Positions 8,824 through 18,551 of a stretch of DNA of 64,000 bases are shown in pieces. Position 1 is the stretch's first letter. The number at the start of each line of letters is the position of its first letter. The position numbers and the translations under genes were made by a program. The DNA is from Thermohalobaculum sp039180675 (GTDB taxonomy: Bacteria; Pseudomonadota; Alphaproteobacteria; Rhodobacterales; Rhodobacteraceae): contig JBCDDC010000018.1 of assembly GCA_039180675.1 (NCBI GenBank), positions 40,586-104,585 on the forward strand. Reading direction: 5' to 3'. The notes under the pieces are model-generated. The model did no database searches. It saw nothing but the letters and a program-made list of their open reading frames with translations, and had not been told where the DNA came from.

Positions 8824-9732
8824 ATGAACTATGCAAAGACGATGTTGCTGCTGGCGTCGCTCACGGCGGTCTTTCTGGGCGTGGGCTGGCTGATCGGCGG
8901 TGTGCCGGGTATGGCGATCGCCTTTCTGATCGCCGTGGCGACGAATTTCTATGCGTTCTGGAACTCGGACGAGATGGCGCTGAGGGCGCATGGCGCGCGG
9001 CGGGTCGACCGGGCGAGCGCGCCGGAGCTGCATCAGATGGTCGAGGAATTGGCTGTGCGCGCCGATGTTCCGATGCCCGCGGTCTATGTGATCGACACTG
9101 ATCAGCCGAACGCATTCGCGACCGGGCGCAGCCCCGAGAAGGGGGCTGTCGCGGCGACGCGGGGGATCATGCGCATGCTGAGCCGCGAGGAGCTGGCCGG
9201 CGTGATGGCGCATGAGCTGGCGCATATCAAGAACCGCGACACGCTGATCATGACCGTGGCGGCGACCGTGGCCGGTGCGATTTCGATGCTGGCGCAGTTC
9301 GGCCTGTTCTTCGGCGGCGGGCGGGACCGTGGGATCCTCGGCATCGTCGGGGTGATTGCGGCCGCGATCCTCGCGCCCTTTGCGGCGATGATGATCCAGA
9401 GCCTGATCAGCCGGACGCGGGAGTTCTCGGCCGATCGGCTGGGCGGCGAGATCTGTGGCAACCCGCTGTGGCTCGCCTCGGCGCTCGCCAAGATCTCGCG
9501 CACGAATGTGGTGATGCAGTCGGCGGAGGAGAACCCGGCCTCGGCGCATCTTTTCATCGTCAACCCGCTGGCGGGGACCCGGATCGACCGGCTGTTCTCG
9601 ACCCATCCCGACCCGCAGCGCCGGATCACCGAGCTGAAGCGCCAGGCGGCAACCATGGGCCGGATGCCGGGCGAGCGTGAGACGCCTGCGGCCGTGGGCC
9701 GTCGCGGGCCGCAGTCCTCTCCTTGGCAGTAA
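8824..9732 (+). CDS. htpX: Membrane zinc metalloprotease HtpX
   Basis: A 302-residue M48 protease. Two N-terminal membrane segments precede the zinc motif HELAH in VMAHELAHIKNRD near residue 130; a second hydrophobic pair follows, and the third ligand lies in REFSADRLGG. HtpX helps degrade damaged inner-membrane proteins together with FtsH. The ATG at 8824 is chosen because GGGAG sits at 8811 and the protein begins MNYAKTMLLLASL like other members; the longer frame upstream overlaps the divergent DUF1674 gene. Confidence 0.93.
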   Translation: MNYAKTMLLLASLTAVFLGVGWLIGGVPGMAIAFLIAVATNFYAFWNSDEMALRAHGARRVDRASAPELHQMVEELAVRADVPMPAVYVIDTDQPNAFATGRSPEKGAVAATRGIMRMLSREELAGVMAHELAHIKNRDTLIMTVAATVAGAISMLAQFGLFFGGGRDRGILGIVGVIAAAILAPFAAMMIQSLISRTREFSADRLGGEICGNPLWLASALAKISRTNVVMQSAEENPASAHLFIVNPLAGTRIDRLFSTHPDPQRRITELKRQAATMGRMPGERETPAAVGRRGPQSSPWQ

Positions 9733-11030
9733 AGCGCCGACCTGATCGCGCCGCCCGGCGGCCGGGCCGCGTGCCGGGGCTCGGGGCGCGTTTGGGGGCG
9801 CTGGAGCTGATCGGATCGGTGCTCGACCGGGGCGCTATGCTGGATGATCAGCGGCTGGATCTGCCGCCTGCCGAGCGGGCACAGGCCCAGGGGCTGGCGG
9901 CGCTGGTGCTGCGCCGCCTCGGCCAGCTTGACGACCTGCTGTCGCGCTTTGCCGAGCGGATGCCAAAGCCGCCAGTCAATCACGTGCTGCGGCTGGCGGC
10001 GGCCGAGCTCTGCTTTGCCGGAACGCCGCCCCATGCGGCGCTGGACCTGGCCGTGCGGGCGGTGCGCGAGGCTGGGGCGCCGCGGATGGCGGGGTTCGTC
10101 AATGCCGTGGGCCGCAGGGTGGCGGAGCAGGGGGCCGGGATCGCGGCCGAACAGGATGCGGCGGCGCTGAACATGCCCGCCGCGCTGCGGGCCCGGCTGA
10201 CTGCGGATTGGGGGGCGGAGGTGGCCGGGGCGCTGGCCGAGGCGCATCTGGCCGAGCCCGGGCATGACCTCACGCCCCGCGATCCGGCGGAGGCGGCGGA
10301 TCTGGCGCAGGCGCTGGGCGGGCGAGTCCTGCCCTCCGGCTCGATCCGGCTGCCGCGCCATGGGCAGTTGAGCGCGATGCCGGGCTATGCGGAGGGGCAC
10401 TGGTGGGTGCAGGATGCCGCCGCGAGCCTGCCGATGCGGCTTTTGGGCGAGGTGGCCGGGCGGCGCGTGCTCGATCTCTGCGCGGCACCGGGGGGCAAGA
10501 CGCTGCAACTGGCGGCGGCGGGGGCCGAGGTCGTGGCGCTCGATCATTCGGAGCGCAGGCTGGCGCGGGTGCGGGAGAACCTGGCGCGGACCGGGCTTTC
10601 GGCCGAGATCATCGCGGCCGATGCGCTGCAATGGGCGGCGGAAGCGCCGTTCGACGCGATCCTGCTGGATGCGCCCTGTTCGGCGACGGGCACGATCCGG
10701 CGCCATCCGGATCTGCCGCGCCGGGATTTCGAGACGGGGCTCAAGGATCTGATCGCGCTGCAGGCGCGGCTCCTCGACCGGGCTTTCGGCTGGCTCAAGC
10801 CGGGCGGCAGGCTGGTTTATTGCACCTGTTCGCTGCTGAAGGCGGAGGGGGAGGATCAGGCTGCGGCGTTTCTCGAGCGCACGCCAGACGCGCGTCTTTC
10901 CCCGGCGGATCTGCCGGAGCTTGCATTCGCGATCTCCGACAGAATCTTGCGCACCCGGCCGGATCAATGGACCGAAGAGGGCGGGCTGGACGGCTTCTTC
11001 GCGGCGGCTTTCGTCAAAGACTCGCCCTGA
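9723..11030 (+). CDS. rsmB: 16S rRNA m5C methyltransferase, RsmB/NOP2 family
   Basis: A protein of about 435 residues with an N-terminal NusB-like RNA-binding domain and a C-terminal SAM methyltransferase domain. Visible motifs are LDLCAAPGGKTLQLA (SAM site), LLDAPCSATGTIRRHPDL with the proline-cysteine motif, and YCTCSLLKAEGEDQ with the catalytic TC cysteine. It makes 5-methylcytosine in 16S rRNA. The start is uncertain: a TTG at 9723 overlapping the htpX stop gives the full frame, while a GTG at 9771 would trim 16 residues; neither has a clear ribosome site. Confidence 0.9.
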   Translation: MAVKRRPDRAARRPGRVPGLGARLGALELIGSVLDRGAMLDDQRLDLPPAERAQAQGLAALVLRRLGQLDDLLSRFAERMPKPPVNHVLRLAAAELCFAGTPPHAALDLAVRAVREAGAPRMAGFVNAVGRRVAEQGAGIAAEQDAAALNMPAALRARLTADWGAEVAGALAEAHLAEPGHDLTPRDPAEAADLAQALGGRVLPSGSIRLPRHGQLSAMPGYAEGHWWVQDAAASLPMRLLGEVAGRRVLDLCAAPGGKTLQLAAAGAEVVALDHSERRLARVRENLARTGLSAEIIAADALQWAAEAPFDAILLDAPCSATGTIRRHPDLPRRDFETGLKDLIALQARLLDRAFGWLKPGGRLVYCTCSLLKAEGEDQAAAFLERTPDARLSPADLPELAFAISDRILRTRPDQWTEEGGLDGFFAAAFVKDSP

Positions 11031-11096
11031 GTCTGCCATCAATTTTGGGCTTAGTCCGAGTCGCCACCTGAGGGTGGGAGCGAAGGAAGAAAGCGG

Positions 11097-12722
11097 ATGG
11101 GTGTGCAAGACGGGCGCTCGGAGCCGCCGGTTGCCTGGAGACCGTCCCTGCCGATTGGTGCGCAGGGGGCGGTCCGGGCGGCGGCGCAGATCTGGCGCCA
11201 GAGCGGATCGGCGACGGCTGCGCGGCGCATGGCGCAGGGTATGTGGTTCCATGACGGGGTGCTGGTGGAAACCGCACCCGGCGCCGCGCCCTGGCCCCAT
11301 GCGCCCGGGACGCCGGCCTGGAACGCCTATCTCCACAGTCAGGCATGGCTTGATGATTTTGCGGCGCTGAGCCGGTCGGAGCCCGGGTGGGCCGCGCTGC
11401 GCCTCGTCCATGACTGGATCGAGGATTTCGGGCATGGCACCGCGCGGGGGCCTGCCTGGGAGATCCAGACAACCGCGCGCCGCCAGATCCACTGGCTGGC
11501 GCATCGCGACATGCTGGCTGAGGCCGCGACCCCGCGCGAGAAGGCCGCGTTCGAGGCGGTTCTGCACCGCCAGCGGCGGCACATCGCGCTCTGGTGGTGG
11601 CGGGCGCTGAGGGGCCTGCCGAGGCTGGAGACGCTGGCCGCCATGCTGTTCAGCCGCCTGGAGATGCGGGGCTACGGCTCGGTCAAGACCGTGATCCGCA
11701 GGCTGGGGCGCGAGGCGTTCCACGTGCTGGGCGATCTCGACGCGGTTGTCGGGCGCAACCCGGAGCGGCTGATGCGGCTGGTCGATCTGCTCTCGCTGAT
11801 GGAGGAGGCGCTGCGCGAGCGGGGGTATACGGCCGATACGCGGCACCTGGCGGCGCTGGGCCATCTGGCGCCGATGCTGGGCGCGCTGACCCATAGCGAC
11901 GGGCGGCTTGGCCGGTTCCATGGCGCGCCGGCGGGGAAGGCTGGAGATGCGGAGGCGGTTCTGGCCCGGCTCGAGCGGCCCGAGGAGTTGCCGAGGCTTG
12001 CGCTTGGCTGTGCGCGGCTGACGAGCGGCGATGCGAGCCTCCTGATGGACGCATCGGCGGGCGGGGATTTCGCCTCGGCCCTTGCGATCGAGTTCGTCGC
12101 CGGGGCGCACCCGATCCTGGTCAATGCGGGCGGGGGCGCGAGTTTCGGGCCCGATGCGATCGCCGAGGCGCGGCGCACGCGGTCCCATTCCACCGTGGTG
12201 ATCGGGGGCGAGAGCCATGCGCTCAACCCCGCTGGCGACCCGGCGCGGCTCATCCGGATCGGCTTTGACCGGGATGCGGCAGCGAACTGGCTGGTTGGCG
12301 ACAGCGATGCCTGGCGCAAGAGCCACGGCCTGGCGCATCGCCGCCGCCTGCGTCTGGCCCATGACGGAAGGTTCCTGGAGGGCGAGGACGTCTTCAAGGC
12401 CGCGACCGATGCCGACTGCAGGCTTTTCGATCAGGCGCGCGGATCGCATTACCGCGCGGTCGACTATCAGATCCGCTTTCTGCTGCACCCGGATGTCCGC
12501 TATCGCACCACCAAGCGCTGGGACGAGGTCTTCCTGCGCCTGCCCGATGACAGCATCTGGCGGCTGAGGGTGAAGGGCGGCTCGCTGTCGCTGCGCCCGG
12601 GCCTCTATTACGACAGCGCGCGGCTGCATCCGCTGTCGACGAAAACCGTCGTGGCATCTGGCGAGATCGTGGAGTATGGGAGCCGCATCACCTGGTCGCT
12701 GGAGGCGCAGTCCGCCCTCTGA
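11097..12722 (+). CDS. Heparinase II/III-family protein
   Basis: A 541-residue protein. The N-terminal half is alpha-helical with aromatic-rich segments (HDWIEDFGHG, RQIHWLAHRDML) and the C-terminal half, from about residue 305, is beta-rich with LLMDASAGGDFASALAIEF and HYRAVDYQIRFLLHPDVRY, as in the heparinase II/III-like lyase domain. Family members cleave acidic polysaccharides, but the cellular role of this rsmB-purH-linked version is not known. No signal peptide is visible. The ATG at 11097 follows a purine-rich GAAGGAAGAAAGCGG. The gene sits 32 bp before purH. Confidence 0.85.
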   Translation: MGVQDGRSEPPVAWRPSLPIGAQGAVRAAAQIWRQSGSATAARRMAQGMWFHDGVLVETAPGAAPWPHAPGTPAWNAYLHSQAWLDDFAALSRSEPGWAALRLVHDWIEDFGHGTARGPAWEIQTTARRQIHWLAHRDMLAEAATPREKAAFEAVLHRQRRHIALWWWRALRGLPRLETLAAMLFSRLEMRGYGSVKTVIRRLGREAFHVLGDLDAVVGRNPERLMRLVDLLSLMEEALRERGYTADTRHLAALGHLAPMLGALTHSDGRLGRFHGAPAGKAGDAEAVLARLERPEELPRLALGCARLTSGDASLLMDASAGGDFASALAIEFVAGAHPILVNAGGGASFGPDAIAEARRTRSHSTVVIGGESHALNPAGDPARLIRIGFDRDAAANWLVGDSDAWRKSHGLAHRRRLRLAHDGRFLEGEDVFKAATDADCRLFDQARGSHYRAVDYQIRFLLHPDVRYRTTKRWDEVFLRLPDDSIWRLRVKGGSLSLRPGLYYDSARLHPLSTKTVVASGEIVEYGSRITWSLEAQSAL

Positions 12723-12754
12723 CATCGCGCGGCCGGGCAGCGGAGACCCGAGAG

Positions 12755-14329
12755 ATGACCCTGACGCCCGTGCGCACCGCGCTGATTTCCGTATCCGACA
12801 AGACCGGCCTGATCCCCTTCGCCACACGGCTTGCGGGGGCGGGCGTCGCGCTGATCTCGACCGGGGGCACGGCGCGGGCGCTGCGCGAGGCCGGGCTCAA
12901 GGTGCGCGATGTTGCGGAGATCACCGGGTTCCCGGAGATGATGGACGGGCGGGTGAAGACGCTGCACCCAATGGTCCATGGCGGGCTGCTGGCGGTGCGC
13001 GGCGATGCCGGGCACGAGGCCGCGATGGCGGAGCACGGGATCGGGGCGATTGATCTGCTGGCCGTCAACCTCTACCCGTTCGAGGCGACGGTGGCGCGCG
13101 GCGCCTCCTACGACGACTGCGTGGAGAACATCGATATCGGCGGTCCGGCGATGATCCGGGCCGCGGCGAAGAACCATGCGGCGGTGACGGTTCTGGTGGA
13201 TCCCGAGGATTACGAGACGGTGCTGGAGGAGATCGAGGCGGGCGGGGTCACCGAGGCGACGCGCAGGCGGCTTGCTGGCACAGCCTATGCGCGCACGGCG
13301 GCCTATGATGCCGCGGTCTCTGCCTGGATGGCGGGGGCGACCGGGGACGCGCATCCGCGCAGGCGGGCCTTCGCCGGGTATCTGGCCGGGGAGCTGCGCT
13401 ATGGCGAGAACCCGCATCAGGGGGCGGCCTTCTATCGCGACGGCAGCGCCCGGCCCGGGGTCGCGACGGCCGAGCAGGTGCAGGGCAAGGCGCTGAGCTA
13501 CAACAACATCAACGACACGGATGCGGCCTATGAATGCGTCGCCGAGTTCCGTGAGCGCCCGACCGTGGCGATCATCAAACACGCCAATCCCTGTGGCGTG
13601 GCGAGCGGGGCGACGCTGACCGAGGCCTACTCGCGCGCGTTCGATTGCGACCGGGTCTCGGCCTTCGGCGGGATCGTCGCGCTCAACGGTGCGCTGGACG
13701 GGGCGGCGGCGGAGGCGATCACGCAGATCTTCACCGAGGTGGTGATCGCGCCGGGTGCGGATGACGCGGCGCGGGCGGTCTTTGCGAAGAAGCCGAACCT
13801 CCGCCTGCTCCTGACCGGGGATCTGCCGGATCCTGTGGCCGCGCGGCTCGCGTGGCGGCAGGTGGCCGGAGGGTTTCTGGTGCAGGACCACGACACCGGG
13901 CAGATGGCGGCAGGCGAGCTCAAGGTCGTCACCAAGCGCGCGCCGACCGAGCTGGAGATCGCCGATTGCCTGTTCGCCTGGCGGGTCGCCAAGCATGTGA
14001 AATCGAACGCGATCATCTATGCGAAAGACGGCGCGACCGTGGGCATCGGTGCGGGCCAGATGAGCCGGGTCGACTCGACCCGGATCGCCGCGCGTAAATC
14101 GGCGGACATGGCCGAGGCGCTTGGGCTGGCGGAGCCGACGGTGAAGGGCTCGGTCGTGGCTTCGGATGCGTTCTTCCCCTTCGCGGACGGGCTCATGGCG
14201 GCCGCCGAGGCCGGGGCGACTGCGGTGATCCAGCCCGGCGGCTCGATGCGCGACGACGAGGTGATCGCCGCTGCCGACGAGGCGGGGATCGCGATGCTGT
14301 TCACCGGCCAGCGCCATTTTCGGCACTGA
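12755..14329 (+). CDS. purH: Bifunctional AICAR formyltransferase/IMP cyclohydrolase
   Basis: A 524-residue protein of normal PurH length. It begins with the IMP cyclohydrolase (MGS-like) domain, visible as ALISVSDKTGL and STGGTARALREAGL, with GRVKTLHPMVHGG near residue 65. The AICAR transformylase part carries KHANPCGVASG near residue 275 and the terminal VIQPGGSMRDDEVIAAADE and TGQRHFRH. It performs the last two steps of purine synthesis, AICAR to FAICAR to IMP. It is likely cotranscribed with the heparinase-like gene. Confidence 0.97.
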   Translation: MTLTPVRTALISVSDKTGLIPFATRLAGAGVALISTGGTARALREAGLKVRDVAEITGFPEMMDGRVKTLHPMVHGGLLAVRGDAGHEAAMAEHGIGAIDLLAVNLYPFEATVARGASYDDCVENIDIGGPAMIRAAAKNHAAVTVLVDPEDYETVLEEIEAGGVTEATRRRLAGTAYARTAAYDAAVSAWMAGATGDAHPRRRAFAGYLAGELRYGENPHQGAAFYRDGSARPGVATAEQVQGKALSYNNINDTDAAYECVAEFRERPTVAIIKHANPCGVASGATLTEAYSRAFDCDRVSAFGGIVALNGALDGAAAEAITQIFTEVVIAPGADDAARAVFAKKPNLRLLLTGDLPDPVAARLAWRQVAGGFLVQDHDTGQMAAGELKVVTKRAPTELEIADCLFAWRVAKHVKSNAIIYAKDGATVGIGAGQMSRVDSTRIAARKSADMAEALGLAEPTVKGSVVASDAFFPFADGLMAAAEAGATAVIQPGGSMRDDEVIAAADEAGIAMLFTGQRHFRH

Positions 14330-14331
14330 TC

Positions 14332-15126
14332 GTGGGACACTCCTCCTGTCACTTCACCCATGCCTTCTGCCGACAGCCCGGAGAGAGCGTTGCCCGTGGT
14401 TTGCGCGCCGCCGATGTTGGAGACCCTGACATCGGACGGTTCCGTCAGGCGCACGCGAGTTATGTTGCAGCGCTTGAGCGGACCGGGGCGACTGTGGTCG
14501 TCGCTGAGCCGCTGGAGGCGTTTCCGGACAGCGTTTTCGTGGAAGACCCGGCGCTTTGCGTTGCGGGCATGGCGATCATCTTGCGCCCGGGTGCGGAAAG
14601 CCGCTTTGGCGAGCGCGAAGCGGCACGCGAGGCGCTGACGCCGATCTTTGGTGCGGAGCATGTCATCGACCTGCCGGAGGGCGGGATCGTCGATGGCGGT
14701 GACATCATGGTCACGGAGAGCGAGGTGCTCGTTGGTCTCTCGGCGCGGACCGACGAGGCGGGCGTGGCATCGCTCAGGCCGATCGTCGAGGAGCTTGGCC
14801 TCAAGCTCCGTATCCTCGATATGCCGGACACGATCCTGCACTTCAAAACCGGATGTGGCCTGTTGGACGAAGAGACGGTCTTCGCGATACCGCAACTGAC
14901 CCAGAGCTTCGCCGGTTACCGGGTGATCGAGTGCCCGGTTGGCGAGGAGGCTGCTGCCAACCTGATCCGCTTCAACGACAAAGTCTTCGTCTCGGCCGCT
15001 TATTCACGAACGCAGGACCTGCTGACGTCCATGGGATACGATGTCTCTGCGATCGACAACCGGGAAGCCGAGAAGATCGACGGCGGGCTTTCCTGCATGT
15101 CGTTGAGGTTCTCATTGCCTCGGTAA
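14332..15126 (+). CDS. Dimethylargininase (DDAH-type amidinohydrolase)
   Basis: A 264-residue member of the arginine-deiminase/amidinotransferase fold. Substrate and catalytic residues are in place: E71-D72 in VFVEDPALC, D124 in GGIVDGGD, H170 in DTILHFKTGC and the nucleophile C255 in GGLSCMSLRF. The enzyme would hydrolyse dimethyl- or monomethylarginine to citrulline and a methylamine. The GTG start at 14332 lies two bases after the purH stop, so it is probably translated from the purH message. Length and spacing fit DDAH better than arginine deiminase, which is longer. Confidence 0.85.
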   Translation: MGHSSCHFTHAFCRQPGESVARGLRAADVGDPDIGRFRQAHASYVAALERTGATVVVAEPLEAFPDSVFVEDPALCVAGMAIILRPGAESRFGEREAAREALTPIFGAEHVIDLPEGGIVDGGDIMVTESEVLVGLSARTDEAGVASLRPIVEELGLKLRILDMPDTILHFKTGCGLLDEETVFAIPQLTQSFAGYRVIECPVGEEAAANLIRFNDKVFVSAAYSRTQDLLTSMGYDVSAIDNREAEKIDGGLSCMSLRFSLPR

Positions 15127-15158
15127 GAGGTGATGCCCCCTTTTACGAAGTTCCGCCG

Positions 15159-16046
15159 TCAGGAGACGTTCACCACCGTGATCTCGGGCGGCATGCCGAA
15201 GCGGATGGGCAGGATGGAGCAGCCGAGGCCGCCGGAGACTACGAGGGTGCGGCTCTCCTCCTCCACCGGGCCATAGGCGAAGCGCTGGCCGAAGCTGGAC
15301 GGGACGACCGGGGACCAGCCGAAGAGCCGGACCTGCCCGCCATGGGTGTGGCCGCAGAGGCTGAGCGCGAAGCGGTCGCGCCAGCGGGGCCAGAAGTCGG
15401 GCTCGTGCAGCAGCAGGATCGCGGGCGCGTCATCGGTGATCTGCGCCAGCATCCCTTCATAATCGTCGACACCCCTTGCCTGACCGGGCCCGGAGCGGTG
15501 GAGGAAGGCGATCGGGTCGCCGATGCCCGCGAGCCAGAAGGGCCGGCCGCGATGGGTGAGGCGGATCGCCGTGTTCTCCATCAGCGACAGCCCGGCCTCG
15601 GCCATCGCGCCCTGCCAGACCGAGGGGCCTGCGCCTCTCGCCTGCGCCTCCGCGTCCTCCCACCAGTCGTGATTGCCGAGGATGGCGTGGACGCCGAGCG
15701 GGGCGGAGAGCAGGGCGAGGATCGGCGCGATCTCGGCCGGTGCGATGTGCCGGGTGATGAACCGGTGGCCCGCAACATAGTCGCCGAGGAGGACGATGAG
15801 ATCACCGTTGAGCGCATTGGCCCGCTCCACGATCCGCTCGAGCCGGGAGAGCGGCATATGCGGCTCGGCGCAATGGGGGTCGGCGACCGCGACGATGCGG
15901 AGCGCGAGGCCGCGCGGCCAGCGGGGTGGCCTGACGCTCCACTCCTGCACCCGGAGGCGGAGGGCGGGCTCGACCGCGCCCGCATAGCCCGCGGTGGCGG
16001 CGGTCAGCCCGAAGATCCATTTGAAGAAGCCGCGCCGGGTGATCAT
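15159..16046 (-). CDS. Tat-exported calcineurin-like metallophosphoesterase
   Basis: A 295-residue protein starting MITRRGFFKWIFGLTAATAGYAG, a twin-arginine leader followed by a hydrophobic stretch. The metal-binding motifs of the calcineurin-like fold follow in order: VAVADPHC near residue 53, VLLGDYVAG near 85, LGNHDWW near 122, and LLLHEPD then SLCGHTHGGQV toward the end. It resembles YkuE/YaeI-type membrane-associated phosphoesterases, some of which act on lipids. The gene converges on the dimethylargininase gene and diverges from the patatin gene. Confidence 0.87.
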   Translation of the reverse strand: MITRRGFFKWIFGLTAATAGYAGAVEPALRLRVQEWSVRPPRWPRGLALRIVAVADPHCAEPHMPLSRLERIVERANALNGDLIVLLGDYVAGHRFITRHIAPAEIAPILALLSAPLGVHAILGNHDWWEDAEAQARGAGPSVWQGAMAEAGLSLMENTAIRLTHRGRPFWLAGIGDPIAFLHRSGPGQARGVDDYEGMLAQITDDAPAILLLHEPDFWPRWRDRFALSLCGHTHGGQVRLFGWSPVVPSSFGQRFAYGPVEEESRTLVVSGGLGCSILPIRFGMPPEITVVNVS

Positions 16047-16243
16047 GGCGCCAGCCTAGCCGCGAAACCGACGGCTCCGATAGCCCTGTGTGGAGAGGAT
16101 ACTGGGCGCCGGAGCCAGCGCGCCGCGACAACCGGAGCGGGTTTCGAGTGGATTATCTGCAAGCTTTACGCCTCCGTCCCTTGCGCGGCCCGATGCCTCT
16201 GATACGGTTTCGGCGGCTAGCACTTCGCCGGGGGATCACCGCC

Positions 16244-18520
16244 ATGACCTTGTTCTTCATGCTGATGGAGCATTGGCTCCTTCTGCTGTTCTACCTGATC
16301 ATGCTTGTCGGCCTGTCGGGTGTGCCGAATACCGGGCTTGGCGTGCACAACATGTTCCATGACGATCCCGCGCTCTTCGCCGACGGACGGCGGTGGGCGT
16401 TTCTGAACAGTGCCGCGATCTTTGTCCAAGCCTCGATCGCGATCTATGTGACGCTGTCCTGGGCGCTGATCTACTGCATGCGATTCGTCGTGCAGATGGA
16501 GGCGGATGTCTCGCCGGAGGCGATGGATCACGTGGTCGAGGAGGCGACGCCCTATATCTTCGCGACCTCGGCGATCAGCCTCTGGTTCGGGATGTTCCCG
16601 TCTGGAAGCACGGTCGGCCGGATCTCGCGAGGCGAGAAGATCCGCTGCGCCATCGGGGTTGCGATCGGCCTTCTGGTCGGGTTCCTGATGCTGAAGATCG
16701 CGGCCGATATCGCGCCGCTTCTGGATCTGCCGCTCAACCTGCGGCCCGCGATCTCGCTCCTGATCCCGGCGGGCAGCGTCATGACGCTCGTGTTCCTCTA
16801 CCCGCGCATCATCTCGGGCGTTGCGATGGTCACGCTCTTCACCGTTCTGATGATGGTCTATGCGACGATCAATCTGGCGCCCGAGTCGGTGCATCCGCTG
16901 ATCGTCATCGGGATCCTGGGTGCGATCGTGCTGTTCAGCAACCTCTACTCGCGGGTCGTGCATAAGTTCGCACCGCTGAAGTTCGAGATCCCGGGCATTG
17001 GCTATCTCGACGAGAACGGCGAGTGGGTCAGCCATTACGGCAAGGGGCGGCGGCTCAACATCGCCGAGATCTACGGCAAGCCGCCGAGCCGGACGGTGAA
17101 GTCCGCCCTGGCAGCGACGCAGGAAGGCTCCATCGCGCCGGACCAGCAACTGATCGAGGCGGCGACCGGGACCGAGGTCTCGGTGGTGGAGGCGGAGAAG
17201 GCAGCGGCTGACCGCTTTACCTTGCTCGAGGACCGCCCGCCCGCCGAGGGCCGCGCCGGGCTGCCCGATACCAGCGTGCGAGATCCGATGGCTATCGACC
17301 CGATCGAGGCGCTGGAGGCGTGGAAGGCGCGCGTCGCCACCAGGGACAATCCGAAGCCGAAGCTGCTGACGGTCGCGACCTCGGGCGGGGCCTATCGCGC
17401 GTCTTTCTGGACCGCGATCGTGCTCGACCATCTGGCCAAGGACCGGCGGCTCAAGGGCGCGCTCGACAACATCCGTCTGATCACCGGCGCCTCGGGCGGC
17501 ATGGTCGGTGGGGCCTATTTCACCGCAATGATGAACGACGGTGCGGGTGTCACCGGTGAGGGCGAAGGCTCGATCCTGAAGCGGATCGAGAGGGATATCT
17601 ACCAGGTTCAGAAGTATTCCAGTTCGGTCGGCGACCACTCCTATCCCTATCAGAAGGTCTTTCCGCTGCCGCGCGACAGCCTCTCGGCCGTGGCACAGCA
17701 ATTGGTGCAGCGGGACATTCCGCGGCTCTTCATGACCGGGGTGCAGCGGGAGGATCGCGGCACGGTACTGGAGGACCAGTGGTGGACGCTCTACAAGACG
17801 TTTGGCGATATCTACGTGGATGAGAAGGCGGGGCGAAAACCGTCGATCGTCTTCTCACCGATGCTGGTGGAGACCGGCCAGCCGCTCCTGATCGGCAATC
17901 TCAGCATGGATGCGTTCCCGGTGAACGATCGGCAGGAGCGGGCGGTGTTCTTCGACTGGTTCAAGGACAGCCGGCACACCTTTGCGCTGAAGACGGCGGT
18001 GCGGCTGAACGCGGCCTTTCCCTACATCGCGCCGTCCTCGGCGCTGCCGACCGAGCCGTACCGGCGGGTGGTCGATGCGGGATACTACGACAACTACGGC
18101 GTCGATCTTGCGGTGAGCTATCTCAGCCAGCCGCGGATCCGGAACTGGCTGATCGAGAACACCAGCGGCGTTATGCTGATCCAGATCCGGGCCTTCCCGT
18201 TCACCAAGCCGGGAGACCGGCAGCCGGGTCCGGTCGCGCGCGGGCTGCAGTGGCTGACGACGCCGGTCGAGGGGATCGGGGCTGCCCGCGGGGCGACGAT
18301 GCGGTTTCGCAACAGTCAGGCGCTGCGCCGCGCCGAGAGCCTCTACTTCCTGCAATCAGATCGGGAGTTCCTGCAGACCGTGGTCTTCGAGGTGGAGAGC
18401 GACACGTCGCTCAGCTGGTACATGCCGCAGCGTGAGCTCGACGACATGCTGGGTCACAAGGGGATGACGAACGAGAACAACTGCGAGTCGCTCTCAGCCC
18501 TGCACAGGTTCTGGAATTGA
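16244..18520 (+). CDS. Membrane-anchored patatin-like phospholipase
   Basis: A protein of about 758 residues. The first ~240 residues hold several hydrophobic segments, so the N-terminal part is embedded in the membrane. A patatin domain follows: TSGGAYRASFW forms the oxyanion loop, GASGGMVGGAYF near residue 415 holds the nucleophile serine in a GxSxG motif, and DAGYYDNYG near 610 holds the catalytic aspartate. The enzyme should hydrolyse membrane lipids. The ATG at 16244 follows GGGGGATCACC and starts just before the first hydrophobic segment; a Met at 16193 is the main alternative. Confidence 0.82.
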   Translation: MTLFFMLMEHWLLLLFYLIMLVGLSGVPNTGLGVHNMFHDDPALFADGRRWAFLNSAAIFVQASIAIYVTLSWALIYCMRFVVQMEADVSPEAMDHVVEEATPYIFATSAISLWFGMFPSGSTVGRISRGEKIRCAIGVAIGLLVGFLMLKIAADIAPLLDLPLNLRPAISLLIPAGSVMTLVFLYPRIISGVAMVTLFTVLMMVYATINLAPESVHPLIVIGILGAIVLFSNLYSRVVHKFAPLKFEIPGIGYLDENGEWVSHYGKGRRLNIAEIYGKPPSRTVKSALAATQEGSIAPDQQLIEAATGTEVSVVEAEKAAADRFTLLEDRPPAEGRAGLPDTSVRDPMAIDPIEALEAWKARVATRDNPKPKLLTVATSGGAYRASFWTAIVLDHLAKDRRLKGALDNIRLITGASGGMVGGAYFTAMMNDGAGVTGEGEGSILKRIERDIYQVQKYSSSVGDHSYPYQKVFPLPRDSLSAVAQQLVQRDIPRLFMTGVQREDRGTVLEDQWWTLYKTFGDIYVDEKAGRKPSIVFSPMLVETGQPLLIGNLSMDAFPVNDRQERAVFFDWFKDSRHTFALKTAVRLNAAFPYIAPSSALPTEPYRRVVDAGYYDNYGVDLAVSYLSQPRIRNWLIENTSGVMLIQIRAFPFTKPGDRQPGPVARGLQWLTTPVEGIGAARGATMRFRNSQALRRAESLYFLQSDREFLQTVVFEVESDTSLSWYMPQRELDDMLGHKGMTNENNCESLSALHRFWN

Positions 18521-18551
18521 GTTCGGCAGCGGGCGATGTCGCCCCGCCCGA

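Noticed and set aside
9102..12827. An open frame of 1,241 codons on the minus strand
   Set aside because: It lies opposite htpX, rsmB, the heparinase-like gene and purH, is Arg/Pro/Gly-rich and lacks domains. It is a by-product of high GC and codon bias.
14853..16202. A 449-codon plus-strand frame across the phosphoesterase gene
   Set aside because: The phosphoesterase with its Tat signal explains the region; this frame lacks any motif.
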